NCBI RefSeq assembly: GCF_017942085.1
Contig: NZ_JAGKSP010000004.1
Coordinates: 124,001-188,000 of the forward strand
Origin: Paenibacillus lignilyticus
GTDB taxonomy: Bacteria > Bacillota > Bacilli > Paenibacillales > Paenibacillaceae
Direction of reading: 5' to 3'
Length of the DNA stretch: 64,000 bases
The notes under the pieces are model-generated. The model was given only the letters and a program-made list of their open reading frames with translations, was not told where the DNA came from and ran no database searches. A program made the translations under genes and the position numbers. Shown piece by piece: positions 17,255-26,756 of the stretch. Position 1 is the first letter of the stretch. Each line of letters starts with the position of its first letter.

Positions 17255-18678
17255 ACGACTATGATATCGTTATTTTGGGCGGCGGCCCCGGCGGTTACGT
17301 AGCCGCCATCCGAGCTGCCCAGTTGGGCAAACGCATTGCGCTGGTCGAGAAAGAGAAGCTGGGCGGCACTTGTCTGCATAAGGGATGCATTCCCAGCAAA
17401 ACGCTGCTGCGCAGCGCGGAGCTCTACGAGACCATGAAGCGCAGCTCAAGCTTCGGAATCCGCGTGCACGGGATCGAACTTGATTATAGTAATGTGCTTG
17501 CCCGAAAGGATGCTATCGTTGAGCGGCTCGAGAGCGGCGTACGCTTCCTTATGAAGAAGAATAAGATCGATGTCTATGAAGGCATGGGTATGATTGCGAA
17601 TACTGCCATTACGAGTGATCGCAATGGCGTTATTGAAGTAAAGAGCAGCGGCATTGCGGAAGGTGAACCACCAATAAGCATCGGCTATCGTGATCTCATT
17701 GTGGCTACGGGATCACGTCCCCGTCGTATCCCCGGGTTGCCGGTAAACGAGCGGATTATGAGCAGTGATGAAGCGCTTGCCATGGAATCCGTCCCGGCTT
17801 CTGTTGTAATCGTCGGAGGGGGCGTCATTGGCGTTGAATGGGCTTCGATGTTGAACGATTTCGGCGCGCAAGTAACAATCGTCGAAGCGGCAGATCGGAT
17901 CGTGCCAACGGAAGATGAGGACTTGTCCCGCGAACTGGCGCGTCTGTTCACGAAACGCAGGATCAAAACGTTGACAGGCGCAATGCTGCTTCCCGGCAGC
18001 GTTTTGGCGGACGATGGAGGCGTGGTCTTGCAGGTCTCGCGGGGAAGCAAGATCGAGACGCTGATGGCAGATCGTATGCTTGTTTCTGTTGGACGAGCGG
18101 CGAATATTGAAGGCTTCGGACTCGAACGAACGGCGGCGCGGATCGAGCAGGGGGTCATCGCGGTAGACCGATCCATGCGGACGAACGATCCACATGTCTA
18201 TGCAATCGGCGATGTCGTCGGCGGTCTGCAGCTCGCCCATGTTGCCAGTCATGAAGGGGTGGTGGCGGCAGAGAGCATCTGCGGACTCGACGCTCATTCG
18301 CCAGAGGCTGTTTCCGTTCCGAAATGCATCTACAGCCGTCCCGAGCTTGCCAGTGTCGGACTATCTGAGCAGGCTGCGGTGGAAAGCGGGCATTCGGTCA
18401 AAATAGGCAAGTTTTCGTTCAAGGCGATTGGCAAAGCGCTGGTTTTAGGTGACTCTGACGGCTTCGTTAAAGTGGTTGCGGACGAGAAGACCGGGGATGT
18501 CCTTGGCGTTCACATGATCGGACCGCATGTGACGGACTTCATCGGCGAAGCATCGCTTGCGCAGCTTGTGAAGGCAACCTCGATGCATATCGGCCGAATG
18601 ATTCATCCGCATCCGACGCTCTCCGAAATTATCGGCGAAGCCATGCTCGAGGCCGACAACCTGGCTCTGGGGATGTGA
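17251..18678 (+). CDS. lpdA: Dihydrolipoyl dehydrogenase (L-protein)
   Basis: 475 residues. FAD-binding [17 protein letters not shown] at the N-terminus, the redox disulfide in [13 protein letters not shown] (CX4C), the NAD-binding [10 protein letters not shown] and the C-terminal HPHPTLSE, with the active-site His and Glu, are all intact. It reoxidises dihydrolipoyl-GcvH with NAD. The ATG overlaps the lipA stop (ATGA). Placement next to gcvH suggests a dedicated glycine-cleavage L-protein rather than the pyruvate dehydrogenase E3. Confidence 0.96.
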   Translation: MNDYDIVILGGGPGGYVAAIRAAQLGKRIALVEKEKLGGTCLHKGCIPSKTLLRSAELYETMKRSSSFGIRVHGIELDYSNVLARKDAIVERLESGVRFLMKKNKIDVYEGMGMIANTAITSDRNGVIEVKSSGIAEGEPPISIGYRDLIVATGSRPRRIPGLPVNERIMSSDEALAMESVPASVVIVGGGVIGVEWASMLNDFGAQVTIVEAADRIVPTEDEDLSRELARLFTKRRIKTLTGAMLLPGSVLADDGGVVLQVSRGSKIETLMADRMLVSVGRAANIEGFGLERTAARIEQGVIAVDRSMRTNDPHVYAIGDVVGGLQLAHVASHEGVVAAESICGLDAHSPEAVSVPKCIYSRPELASVGLSEQAAVESGHSVKIGKFSFKAIGKALVLGDSDGFVKVVADEKTGDVLGVHMIGPHVTDFIGEASLAQLVKATSMHIGRMIHPHPTLSEIIGEAMLEADNLALGM

Positions 18679-18683
18679 TTGCG

Positions 18684-19544
18684 ATGTGGAGGTTCGTACA
18701 CACGGGGAATCGGACGCCGGCAGAGAACATGGCCATCGATGAAGCGATCGTCGTTGCTCATGAACGGGGACTTGTTCCGCCGACCGTTCGATTCTACGGC
18801 TGGAGTCCTGCGACATTGTCCATTGGCTGTTTTCAGAAGGCTGCCGAGGTCGACTTTGATGCGCTGCACAAGCATGGCCTCGGCTTCGTCCGGCGGGCAA
18901 CCGGCGGACGTGCGGTGCTTCACGATCAAGAGCTCACCTACAGCCTCATCGTCTCCGAGAATTATCCCGGCATTCCGAGCAGCGTAGTTGAAGCCTATCG
19001 CGTTCTCAGCATGGGACTGCTGTTTGGCTTTCGCAAGTTAGGTTTAGCCGCGAACATGTCGGGTATGGAAGACATGGAGGCTGATGTATTGGCGGATCAA
19101 TCCGCGTGCAGTGCTTCGGGAGGAAAGCTGATGTCGGCTGCCTGTTTCGATGCTCCTTCCAAGTATGAGCTTGTCGTTGAAGGCAAGAAAATCGCGGGAA
19201 GCGCTCAAATGCGAACCAAAGGAGTCATTCTCCAGCACGGCTCCATCCTTATTGAACTGGATGCGGATCTGTTATACGGTGTTTTGCGTTTCGACGACGA
19301 GACGGAAAAAAGGCTGATGAGAAAATTATTCGAGCGCAAAGCAGTCGCGATAAATACCTGTCTGCGGCGGAAAGGGGAACTGCCGCTAACGATTACGGAT
19401 GTGGAGGAAGCTTTTCGCATCGGATTTGCTCAAGGGCTGGAATCCGAACTCATCAACGGCAGCTTAACGGAGTTCGAAACGGAATTGGCCAACCAGCTTG
19501 CGATAGATAAATATGGCGCTGACGGTTGGAATCTTCGAAGATAA
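18684..19544 (+). CDS. lipM: Octanoyltransferase LipM (lipoate-protein ligase fold)
   Basis: 286 residues from ATG 18684; GTG 18675, which overlaps the lpd stop, is an alternative. The BPL/LplA fold is shown by NMAIDEAIV, VRRATGGRAVLHDQELTYS and KKIAGSAQ. The Cys in SAACFDAPSKYELV is the acyl-thioester nucleophile of LipM and separates it from ATP-dependent lipoate ligases. Family knowledge: LipM moves octanoate from acyl carrier protein to GcvH, after which LipA adds sulfur, which fits this operon exactly. Confidence 0.88.
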   Translation: MWRFVHTGNRTPAENMAIDEAIVVAHERGLVPPTVRFYGWSPATLSIGCFQKAAEVDFDALHKHGLGFVRRATGGRAVLHDQELTYSLIVSENYPGIPSSVVEAYRVLSMGLLFGFRKLGLAANMSGMEDMEADVLADQSACSASGGKLMSAACFDAPSKYELVVEGKKIAGSAQMRTKGVILQHGSILIELDADLLYGVLRFDDETEKRLMRKLFERKAVAINTCLRRKGELPLTITDVEEAFRIGFAQGLESELINGSLTEFETELANQLAIDKYGADGWNLRR

Positions 19545-19559
19545 ACGGAGGATGTTCAG

Positions 19560-19706
19560 ATGAAGCCTATACGACGGCATTCAGCTATTAATAATCTGCA
19601 TGGTCCGCGGCATCGCCGGCTTCTAATCGCGCTTTTCGCCTCCCATTTCTTCTGTACGGTACAATTTGTTTCTGCCGGGTATGCGCTATCGGAGGGCTTA
19701 GATTGA
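19560..19706 (+). CDS. Small hydrophobic protein, 48 residues (unknown)
   Basis: ATG 19560 has CGGAGGA upstream and encodes a basic N-terminus (MKPIRRHSAINN, RHRR) followed by a hydrophobic stretch (LLIALFASHFFCTVQFVSAG). Its TGA (19704-19706) overlaps the TTG start of the next frame. The sequence resembles the first helix of an MFS transporter, so these two frames may be the remains of one larger transporter gene. It follows lipM by 15 bp and may be co-transcribed. Confidence 0.4.
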   Translation: MKPIRRHSAINNLHGPRHRRLLIALFASHFFCTVQFVSAGYALSEGLD

Positions 19707-20152
19707 ACCTCATTACCGGCATCATGCTATGCGTTGGAGCCTACATTCCGGATAATATGCTCGCTCGATCAGCTTGGTCTTCCATCCCTATTGGATTGTT
19801 GCTATGCATGTTCGCGTCGGTTTGTCTATTATCTTGGAGCGGCAGCGACTCATCCGTCATCACCTTTGCGGTGTCCTGCGCAGGCTTTGGCTTTGCGGTG
19901 GTGAATCTTGGCGTGTCTTCCGAGAAGGCCGAGGTTCAGCTGCAAGGGCTCCCTGACGGATTTAAGCATAAAATGGTCAGTTCGCGGCTATTAGGCCTTG
20001 CCATCGGCTTCGCAATCTCGGCGCTATTCGCGATTGTGCAATGGGGAAGCTTTCATATCGGACTCATGCGGCTGGTTAACGGCTGCGCGTTCTGTCTGCT
20101 TGCTGTCTGTTTCATATTGATATCCAAAATTAGCTGGGTTCGTGCTTGGTAA
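19703..20152 (+). CDS. Membrane protein of unknown function, possibly an MFS remnant
   Basis: 149 residues from TTG 19703, whose codon overlaps the previous stop (TTGA). Four hydrophobic segments are visible (about 3-15, 30-46, 50-68 and 95-140). The loop LQGLPDGFKHKMVSSRLLGL between the third and fourth resembles the end of an MFS-type transporter where a cytoplasmic loop precedes helices, but the match is weak. Without a full transporter length it is either a small membrane protein or the C-terminal part of a broken one. Confidence 0.4.
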   Translation: MNLITGIMLCVGAYIPDNMLARSAWSSIPIGLLLCMFASVCLLSWSGSDSSVITFAVSCAGFGFAVVNLGVSSEKAEVQLQGLPDGFKHKMVSSRLLGLAIGFAISALFAIVQWGSFHIGLMRLVNGCAFCLLAVCFILISKISWVRAW

Positions 20153-20203
20153 TAAGCAGAACAGAGGGTGAGGGAGCCGATTTGGATTGACAAGCGTATT
20201 TTA

Positions 20204-20238
20204 CGAATGAAGCCCGCGGAATCCGCGGGCTTCATTCG
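20204..20238. terminator. Bidirectional hairpin between convergent genes
   Basis: CGAATGAAGCCCGCGGA (20204-20220) and TCCGCGGGCTTCATTCG (20222-20238) form a perfect 17-bp inverted repeat. Neither side has a good T-tract. It lies between the rightward membrane protein gene and the leftward LacI-family gene. Confidence 0.6.
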
Positions 20239-20307
20239 CATTTGAATGCTTTAACTATCAAGTCCCGTACCTGGCAAACCCGTACTTTGAATCACGCGAA
20301 ATCGAGT

Positions 20308-21363
20308 TTAATGTTTCGTTCGTCCCCCGACATGGAGGATGGAAGCGACTAAGTTGTCATGATCCTGTTCACTTACGCCGCCGGAGAACCCGCAGGACTG
20401 CCTGGCGATGAGCTGCGTAGGAAGAATGATGACGTCCTCTTCCTTGCGTGCATTGAAGACGAGCTGGGTGGCAATGGCGCCAACCTCAAATTTGGAATGG
20501 CCGATCGTCGACAATGCCGGCCTGATTAGCGGGGCCAGGTTAATGTTGTCGAAGCCGACAATGGCAATATCCTCGGGCACGCGCAGGCCTGCTTCGTGCA
20601 GAGCGCGGATGGCGCCGATTGCCATCTCGTCATTGGCTGCGAATATAGCGTCCGGCAGCCGTTTGCTTGCTAGGAGAAGCTTGACCGCTTGATAACCGCC
20701 GGCTTCGAGGAATCGTCCGTGCATCGCAATCCGCTTAGGGACGGGCAGGTCGTGTTCGAGCAGAGCGCGTTTGTAGCCCTCGTATCGCTGCGTGTTATCG
20801 AAGGCTGCCGACGGTCCGCTCAGAAATTCAATATTGCGCCGCCCCAGCTTAATGAGATGAGCGACTGCATCATAGCCGCCTTGTTCATTGGTGATGAGGA
20901 CGTTATGTACATAATCGCCTCTAAGCTCTCGATCGAGCACGACAATAGGGAAGGATTCCGAAGCCACTTGAAGAATGAGGCTGTCGCTGATGGCTGTTCC
21001 CATGATGATAGCCCCATCTACGAACTTCTCTCTTAAGAAACGATGCGCGGAGCTATTCTCGCCGCCATAGGTACTGCAGACGATCAAATTGTAATCATGC
21101 GAGGCTACAATCTCTTGGACGCCTTCAATGACTTGGCTGTAGAAAGGACCGCCAAGATCGTTCAGGAATAGTCCGATCGTCTCACTCTTGCGTTTCTTCA
21201 AATTGCGGGCAGCCCCGCTTGGACGGAAATTCAGCGCCTCTGCGGCCCGAACGACTTTGCGGCGCGTCTCTTCACTGATCTTAGGCGAGTTGTTCAGTGC
21301 GTAGGAGACGGTCGAAACAGCAACGCCCGCCATCTTCGCTACATCCTTGATTGTAGCTGACAT
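20308..21363 (-). CDS. LacI-family transcriptional regulator (paralogue 1)
   Basis: 351 residues from the ATG at 21363 (MSATIKDVAKMAGVAVSTVS), preceded by GGGAGGA; an in-frame extension to 21504 has no support. The LacI helix-turn-helix (TIKDVAKMAGVAVSTVSYAL) and hinge helix (RNLKKRKSETIGLFL) are followed by a periplasmic-binding-fold effector domain ending RQSCGF. It is about 80% identical by eye to the regulator at 47737-48783, and the recognition helix is identical, so both should bind the same operator. It is transcribed away from the GH78 rhamnosidase gene, its likely target. Confidence 0.92.
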   Translation of the reverse strand: MSATIKDVAKMAGVAVSTVSYALNNSPKISEETRRKVVRAAEALNFRPSGAARNLKKRKSETIGLFLNDLGGPFYSQVIEGVQEIVASHDYNLIVCSTYGGENSSAHRFLREKFVDGAIIMGTAISDSLILQVASESFPIVVLDRELRGDYVHNVLITNEQGGYDAVAHLIKLGRRNIEFLSGPSAAFDNTQRYEGYKRALLEHDLPVPKRIAMHGRFLEAGGYQAVKLLLASKRLPDAIFAANDEMAIGAIRALHEAGLRVPEDIAIVGFDNINLAPLIRPALSTIGHSKFEVGAIATQLVFNARKEEDVIILPTQLIARQSCGFSGGVSEQDHDNLVASILHVGGRTKH

Positions 21364-21461
21364 GTTATCCTCCCGGTCGAGTACGAATTTTAGATAAACG
21401 AATAAAAGAAGGTTAACAATTTCGTAATATTTATTGATCATTATACCATTGGATTCTGCAA

Positions 21462-21481
21462 CGTGTGAATGAGTATACACG
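21462..21481. promoter_or_regulatory. Candidate operator between LacI and GH78 genes
   Basis: CGTGT-N10-ACACG is an interrupted inverted repeat in the divergent region, but it does not resemble the GAAACGTTTC motif found near the second LacI gene. I see no GAAACGTTTC in 21364-21674. A short TTG-started frame at 21644 with GGAGG 10 bp upstream also overlaps the GH78 start; its role is unclear. Confidence 0.25.
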
Positions 21482-21674
21482 AATAATAGGTGCGAGAGTC
21501 GCATCTACCTATCCATTTATTGGCTAATCCGGCTAATTTATTCTTGAACGCGGTGTAGAGAGATTGTTGCTGATGGAAACCGCGAATTTCATTATAATGA
21601 AAGATGACAGCCTGATGGCAACTCACTTGGAGGATTGGCGAACTTGAGCGATGAGAAGGAGTTGGAAAGCAAGC

Positions 21675-24095
21675 ATGGAAGAGAACCTCAATTGGCAGGC
21701 AAAATGGATTTGGCCGAATCGGAACGGCCTCGATCAGGTTGCAGGTGATAGAGAGCCGCAGCTGGCTTATTTTCGCCGCAGCTTTCACGTTTCAGATAAG
21801 TCGGATGTTCGTTTGACTGTACGCGTTTCTGCAGACAGCCGTTATCGGCTCTGGCTAAACGGAGAATCGCTTGTAAGCGGTCCGCTTAAAGGGGACATGA
21901 ACACCCATTACTATGAAGTGATCGACGTGACGGACAAGCTCCTTGACGGGGAGAATGTTTGGGCGGCTCAAGTGATCTATTATGCGGGGAGAACCGGACC
22001 TGCCTCTGTATGGCGATCGGATATGGGCGCTTTCCTGCTGGATGGTCAATTGGCGGATGGAGCGGGCAACGTCTTGGAGGATGTCAGCACGGATTCGCGC
22101 TGGCAGGCAATGCGTCTTGGAGCCGGTGCGTTCACGTTCGAAAGGGAAGCGTTTACATTGTTTATCGGCGGCGGGGAACGTGTGAAGGGCGGCGACCTGC
22201 CGATCGGATTCACGAATGTCGATTATGATGATAGCAAATGGACGAATGCAGTTGCCGTCAGCGAGATTATGGACGGGATGTATGGTCAATTGACGCGTTG
22301 GCAGTTAACCGAACGGTCGATTCCGTTCATGCGAGAGACAGTACGTTCTTTTACTCGCGTTATGCAGGCGTCGAGCGGGGAGCGGACATGGAACGAAGGC
22401 ATTTCGCCGGAGCAACTGTTTGGCGTGGTGCTGGCTCCGGGAGAGAAGCTGATTGTAGAGCTGGATGCTTCCCGGATGACCAGCGGATATCCGCGCGTTC
22501 AGTTCTATGGAGGCAGAGGTGCGCAAGCTTCCGTGCTTTATGCAGAATCCTATGAGCTTCCGCCGGAGGGAGACGGAACTCGCCATAAAGGGGTTCGCGA
22601 TGATAAAGAAGGCAAGTCGCTGTATGGCTTCGAGGATTACTATTCTATTGCCGGTGTCGGCGATTCGAGCACGGCTGTAAGTGAAGTGTACGAGCCTATC
22701 CACCGCAGAGGGTTTCGGTTTATTCGTCTGACGCTTCAAGCCGCAGATGAACCCGTGACGCTGGCAGGGATCGATTATCGTCAAAGCGGATATCCGCTGG
22801 AGGAATTGGCGGCGTTTGACGGATCGGATCCTACATTAGCGCCGTTATGGGAAATCAGCTTAAATACGCTGCGCGGCTGTATGCATGAAACGTATGAAGA
22901 CACCCCGTTCTATGAGCAAATGCAATATGAACTGGACAGCCGTCTGCAAGCGTTGTTCACCTATTCCGTAAGCGGGGATGACAAGCTCGGCCGCAAGACG
23001 ATTCGCGACTTCCACAGCTCCTTGCTGCCAAGCGGCATCCTGCAAAGCCGCTATCCATCCGTCGACAGACAGGTCATACCGGGCTTTGCCTTGTTCTGGC
23101 TCATGATGGTATACGATCACTACAAACATTACGGCGATGCTGCCCTTGTGAAAGCGTATCGTCCGACGATGGATGCGGTGCTCGGCTGGTTCGAGAATCG
23201 CCGCGAGGAGAGCGGGCTTGTCGGGCAAATGCCGACCGCGTATTGGTCGTTCGTGGATTGGACGATGGCATGGAAGGACAATGCCGGCGCTCCGCATGCG
23301 GCACGCCGCGGGCCGCTTACGGTCTACAATCTCATGTATGCGGATGCGCTGGTCAAAGCGGCGGAGATGAATGAGTGGACCGGACGAAACGAGACCGGCG
23401 CGGAATACCGCGAGCGGGCAGCATCCGTACGCGAAGCTGTTCGCCTTCATTGCTGGTCGGAATCGCGCCAGCTGTTCCGTGACGGGCCGGCGGTTGAAGC
23501 CTACAGCCAGCATGCGCAGGTGTGGGCCGTACTCACGGGAACGGTCAAAGGGGATGAAGCGAAGTCGCTGACGGCACGGATGCTGGATGGAGACGGAGAT
23601 GGAGCTGATCTGGCACAAATCTCGACGGCAATGTCGTACTATCTGTTCCGTGCACTGGCGATGACGGGCATGTACGAGCAAACGTTCCAGCTGTGGGATT
23701 CATGGCGCAGACAAGTCGATCTGCACCTGACGGCTTGGGTGGAAGACCCGGTGTCGGAGCGCAGCGATTGCCACGCCTGGGGCGCCTTGCCGCTCTATGA
23801 ATTTCCTTCCGAAATTCTCGGCATCAAACCGCTGGCACCCGGTTTTGCCCAGATCGGTATTTCACCGGTCGTCGGTCCGCTCAACTGGGCGAAAGGTAGC
23901 GCATCAACGCCTCATGGCCTTGTTGAAGTAGCCTGGCAGCTGGACGGCAGCCGTTTCGCCATTCAAGTGAATGGACCGGCCGGCATTCCGGTTACGCTCA
24001 CACTGCCGAGCGGCGAGCAAAGGTCCTTCGCTGAAGCGCGGGAATTGGAAATCGAGTGCGATTACACATTCAACGCTGTTGCCAACAGCCAGTAG
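21675..24095 (+). CDS. Alpha-L-rhamnosidase-like protein, GH78 family
   Basis: 806 residues from ATG 21675 (MEENLNWQAKWIWP; an ATG at 21651 is also in frame). The N-terminal beta-sandwich (about 10-130: RLTVRVSADSRYRLWLNGE) and a second beta domain precede the (alpha/alpha)6 barrel (about 400-720) with ETYEDTPFYEQMQYELDSR, the GH78 active-site segment whose Asp/Glu residues bind rhamnose, and SFVDWTMAW. A C-terminal beta-sandwich (GLVEVAWQLDGSRF) ends the protein. No signal peptide, so it probably acts on imported rhamnosides. Monocistronic, with a strong terminator. Confidence 0.88.
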   Translation: MEENLNWQAKWIWPNRNGLDQVAGDREPQLAYFRRSFHVSDKSDVRLTVRVSADSRYRLWLNGESLVSGPLKGDMNTHYYEVIDVTDKLLDGENVWAAQVIYYAGRTGPASVWRSDMGAFLLDGQLADGAGNVLEDVSTDSRWQAMRLGAGAFTFEREAFTLFIGGGERVKGGDLPIGFTNVDYDDSKWTNAVAVSEIMDGMYGQLTRWQLTERSIPFMRETVRSFTRVMQASSGERTWNEGISPEQLFGVVLAPGEKLIVELDASRMTSGYPRVQFYGGRGAQASVLYAESYELPPEGDGTRHKGVRDDKEGKSLYGFEDYYSIAGVGDSSTAVSEVYEPIHRRGFRFIRLTLQAADEPVTLAGIDYRQSGYPLEELAAFDGSDPTLAPLWEISLNTLRGCMHETYEDTPFYEQMQYELDSRLQALFTYSVSGDDKLGRKTIRDFHSSLLPSGILQSRYPSVDRQVIPGFALFWLMMVYDHYKHYGDAALVKAYRPTMDAVLGWFENRREESGLVGQMPTAYWSFVDWTMAWKDNAGAPHAARRGPLTVYNLMYADALVKAAEMNEWTGRNETGAEYRERAASVREAVRLHCWSESRQLFRDGPAVEAYSQHAQVWAVLTGTVKGDEAKSLTARMLDGDGDGADLAQISTAMSYYLFRALAMTGMYEQTFQLWDSWRRQVDLHLTAWVEDPVSERSDCHAWGALPLYEFPSEILGIKPLAPGFAQIGISPVVGPLNWAKGSASTPHGLVEVAWQLDGSRFAIQVNGPAGIPVTLTLPSGEQRSFAEARELEIECDYTFNAVANSQ

Positions 24096-24104
24096 CCTGC
24101 GAGA

Positions 24105-24141
24105 GATCGAAATGTCGGTTTGGACATTTCGATCTTCTTTT
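24105..24141 (+). terminator. Intrinsic terminator after the GH78 gene
   Basis: GATCGAAATGTC (24105-24116), loop GGTTTG, GACATTTCGATC (24123-24134), then TTCTTTTT. Confidence 0.9.
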
Positions 24142-24222
24142 TGATATCCCTCAATTTCCAGTTCCTGTTATACTAAATGAAGCTAGGTCTACCGCATCTC
24201 GATTTCGAAGGAGCGTGAGTCT

Positions 24223-24774
24223 TTGTTCAGTTACACGATAAACGCGGACTTGAAATTGCAAATTTTGCAGATCAATCATGCCGATGACATCTATGCCGCG
24301 ATCAAGAAGAATCGAGAGTATCTTGGGGAGTTCTTGCCTTGGGCGCTTACGACGGCAAGCGTGGATGAAGTGAAACTCTATATTGAATATGAGCTGAAGA
24401 GATTCACCGGCAACAACGGTGTCTCCTGCGGTATTTTCTATCAGGATCGTTACATAGGCAATATTAGCGTCCATGATATTAACTGGAAACACAGAAAGAC
24501 GTCAATCGGCTATTGGCTGAGTGCGGAGCATCAAGGGAAGGGATTCATGACAGAGGCTTGCAGGAAGATGATTGCGTATATCTTTCAGGAATTAGAGCTG
24601 AACCGGATCGAAATTCGAGTAAGAGTGGATAATGCGAGGAGTAAAGCCATCCCGCTGCGGCTTGGATTTGTGCAAGAAGGAATCATCAGAGAAGCGGAGT
24701 ATAACAAGGGAGAGTATCACGATCATCTGGTCTACGGTTTGCTGAAGTCGGAATGGAAACCATCCATAACTTGA
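24223..24774 (+). CDS. GNAT-family N-acetyltransferase (RimJ/RimL-like)
   Basis: 183 residues from TTG 24223 with AAGGAG 9 bp upstream. The acetyl-CoA-binding loop EHQGKGFMTEA follows GYWLSA, and the RimL-type tail VDNARSKAIPLRLGFVQEG is present. Length and motif order fit the group that includes Bacillus YdaF and RimL, which acetylate protein N-termini or small amines. The substrate cannot be read from the sequence. It stands alone, ending at a bidirectional terminator shared with the convergent kinase gene. Confidence 0.87.
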   Translation: MFSYTINADLKLQILQINHADDIYAAIKKNREYLGEFLPWALTTASVDEVKLYIEYELKRFTGNNGVSCGIFYQDRYIGNISVHDINWKHRKTSIGYWLSAEHQGKGFMTEACRKMIAYIFQELELNRIEIRVRVDNARSKAIPLRLGFVQEGIIREAEYNKGEYHDHLVYGLLKSEWKPSIT

Positions 24775-24802
24775 AGCGGAAATCTCAATCTGATTACAAA
24801 TA

Positions 24803-24848
24803 AAGCCTCCTGAGCGCACCTCTTCGGTTGCGTGCAGGAGGCTTCTTG
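24803..24848. terminator. Bidirectional terminator
   Basis: AAGCCTCCTG (24803-24812) pairs with CAGGAGGCTT (24835-24844). CTT follows on the plus strand and TTATTTG on the minus strand, so it can end both the acetyltransferase and the histidine kinase transcripts. Confidence 0.75.
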
Positions 24849-24859
24849 CTGACCGGCAG

Positions 24860-25993
24860 CTAATCGGCAAGTGCCGGAAACCGCAGCGTAAACGTGGTTT
24901 CCTTGCGGTTCGTTTCGAACGTGATGGTGCCGTTATTGCGTTCCACGATTTGCTTGCAAATTGCGAGTCCAAGGCCGGTACCGTCCGATTTGCCCGTGAC
25001 GAACGGATCAAATAAGGTCGATTGAATGTCTGCCGGAATTTCCGGTCCGGTATTGATGAAACGAATGTAGATATGGGCTCCGTCAGCGAAGGTAAGCACC
25101 GTAATTTTGCGATGATGGATGTCCGTTTCGCGCAGCGCGTCAATGGCGTTATTCAGCAGATTCGAGAACACCTGAATAATGGCAAGGTTCTGAACCTCCA
25201 CCTGCAGATCATCCTGCAGCCGCAAGGAAAGCTCGATATTCTCATTCAACAGCAGCGGGTTGACGAGGAGGAGCGTTTTCTCAATGACCTCATGCAGCGG
25301 CATGAGGATGCGCTGCTCATCCGCGATCGGCTTTCGGGAGAAACTGAGAAATCCGGTGACTTGCATTTCGATATTACGGAATTCATTGTCGATGATGTCC
25401 AGATATTTCTCGATGCTGCCAAGCGAATCCAGTGGCAGAGACTTACGAATTAATACGAGAAAACCTTTGATGGATGTCAGAGGATTGCGAATCTCGTGTG
25501 CCATGCTGGACGCCATTTTGCCGATTAAGTTGAGTTTATCCGCATGAATATCCTCGATCAATTTATCCTGCAGCTCCATCTTGCCGCGGGTATGATCGAA
25601 GAAGTAAGTGTAGATTGTCGCTTGGAAGGCATCGATTCTGGTGATGATGGTTGAAATAATAGCGGCAAGCTGAGAAACTTCGACCTCAATGACAGCTATT
25701 TTCTCGAGAAACGCTTCCCGGAAAAACAATGAGCTTTTTAAAATATGATCAATGGGGATCCCTTTATTAAACAGCAGGTCGCACCACTCTTTATACTCGG
25801 CAAATATGGGATGCTCCTCAATTGGGATCTGGATATCCGATATTAGAATGATGTAGCGTTCGCCTTGTTCTTGAAGCGTAGCGGTGTCATATTGATTCGG
25901 ATAGTTCTGTTCCAGCCGCATGATCCAGTTATGTATAATTTCTTTCTGATACATGTCGAAGAACCGATTGATTTCATTCATCTTCTCATTCAT
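24860..25993 (-). CDS. Soluble sensor histidine kinase (sporulation-kinase type)
   Basis: 377 residues from ATG 25993 (GGAG upstream overlaps an in-frame GTG at 26005). Residues about 1-150 are helical without membrane segments and resemble the RsbR-type N-terminal sensor domain. The kinase core has the H-box SSMAHEIRNPLTSIKGF (phosphorylated His), the N-box FSNLLNNAIDAL, and the G boxes FINTGPEIP and GTGLGLAICKQIVE. This core resembles KinA/KinB-like kinases of Bacillales. No response regulator gene is adjacent, so it is an orphan that may feed the sporulation phosphorelay (inference). Confidence 0.88.
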   Translation of the reverse strand: MNEKMNEINRFFDMYQKEIIHNWIMRLEQNYPNQYDTATLQEQGERYIILISDIQIPIEEHPIFAEYKEWCDLLFNKGIPIDHILKSSLFFREAFLEKIAVIEVEVSQLAAIISTIITRIDAFQATIYTYFFDHTRGKMELQDKLIEDIHADKLNLIGKMASSMAHEIRNPLTSIKGFLVLIRKSLPLDSLGSIEKYLDIIDNEFRNIEMQVTGFLSFSRKPIADEQRILMPLHEVIEKTLLLVNPLLLNENIELSLRLQDDLQVEVQNLAIIQVFSNLLNNAIDALRETDIHHRKITVLTFADGAHIYIRFINTGPEIPADIQSTLFDPFVTGKSDGTGLGLAICKQIVERNNGTITFETNRKETTFTLRFPALAD

Positions 25994-26107
25994 GAATTCG
26001 CTCACTCCAGGGATTCATTTTCGGAATAGGCACGTCAATAGGCGCAGACGGTATGGATGGAAGAACTGGTCGGAGTCAGTGGATCGCAGCTGTCGGTTAG
26101 GAAGGGG

Positions 26108-26692
26108 CTAAGCGGTTAAAGTCAGTTCATCTATCTTCACGAGGCAGCCCGTCCCTTGAGGCGATTGCGCAACTACGCCCGTTAAGCAAGTGGAAGGGAG
26201 ATTCATGCCGAAATATCGGATTTGCCGCCACAGCTCACCATCCGCTGAATAATGGAAGGAGATACAATTATCGTCTCGCGTTATGCGCAAATACGGCTTC
26301 TCTACCTCGACGCGCTCGGAATTGCAGTCGTCTGAGCTGCCATCTTTCGTGACAACAGACACGATGGTAGGGCATTCGCCGTCATATTCGAAACATAGCT
26401 TCGCCCAATTTCGGTCGTCTACCATCAGCATCAGACAGCCCGAGTCATATTTGTGCGTCATGGAGGCGCTTAATCTGGTAGTCAGTACGAAAGACCCCGT
26501 AACCGGCCTATACAGGAATGGTGCGGAGCTGACAACGTGTTTGCCTGCCGGATCCTGATAGAAGTCAGCATTCGCCGGAGCTTCAATGATTAGTTCACCG
26601 TTCTCGCCGCGCTCCGAATGACTCGGTTCGTTCATCCACTGCATCGTCCGTTCCGGCTGCAGATTGAGCAATAAATTCGCTTCCACCATCAT
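26108..26692 (-). CDS. DUF1349 (concanavalin-like) protein
   Basis: 194 residues. The order MQWMNEPSHSE, DFYQDPAGKHVVSSAPFLY, DSGCLMLMVDDRNWAKLCFEY and WRQIRYFGMNLP matches the DUF1349 family, a concanavalin A-like jelly roll found in carbohydrate loci; its biochemical role is not established. It lies 64 bp behind the AraC-family gene on the same strand and is likely co-transcribed with it. Two tandem ATG codons mark the start, with GAGGG upstream. Confidence 0.8.
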   Translation of the reverse strand: MMVEANLLLNLQPERTMQWMNEPSHSERGENGELIIEAPANADFYQDPAGKHVVSSAPFLYRPVTGSFVLTTRLSASMTHKYDSGCLMLMVDDRNWAKLCFEYDGECPTIVSVVTKDGSSDDCNSERVEVEKPYLRITRDDNCISFHYSADGELWRQIRYFGMNLPSTCLTGVVAQSPQGTGCLVKIDELTLTA

Positions 26693-26756
26693 CCCTCATT
26701 TCACTGAAATTCTCACTCTTACATAACATTCTCTTCGCAAACGAAATGTCCTGCCC

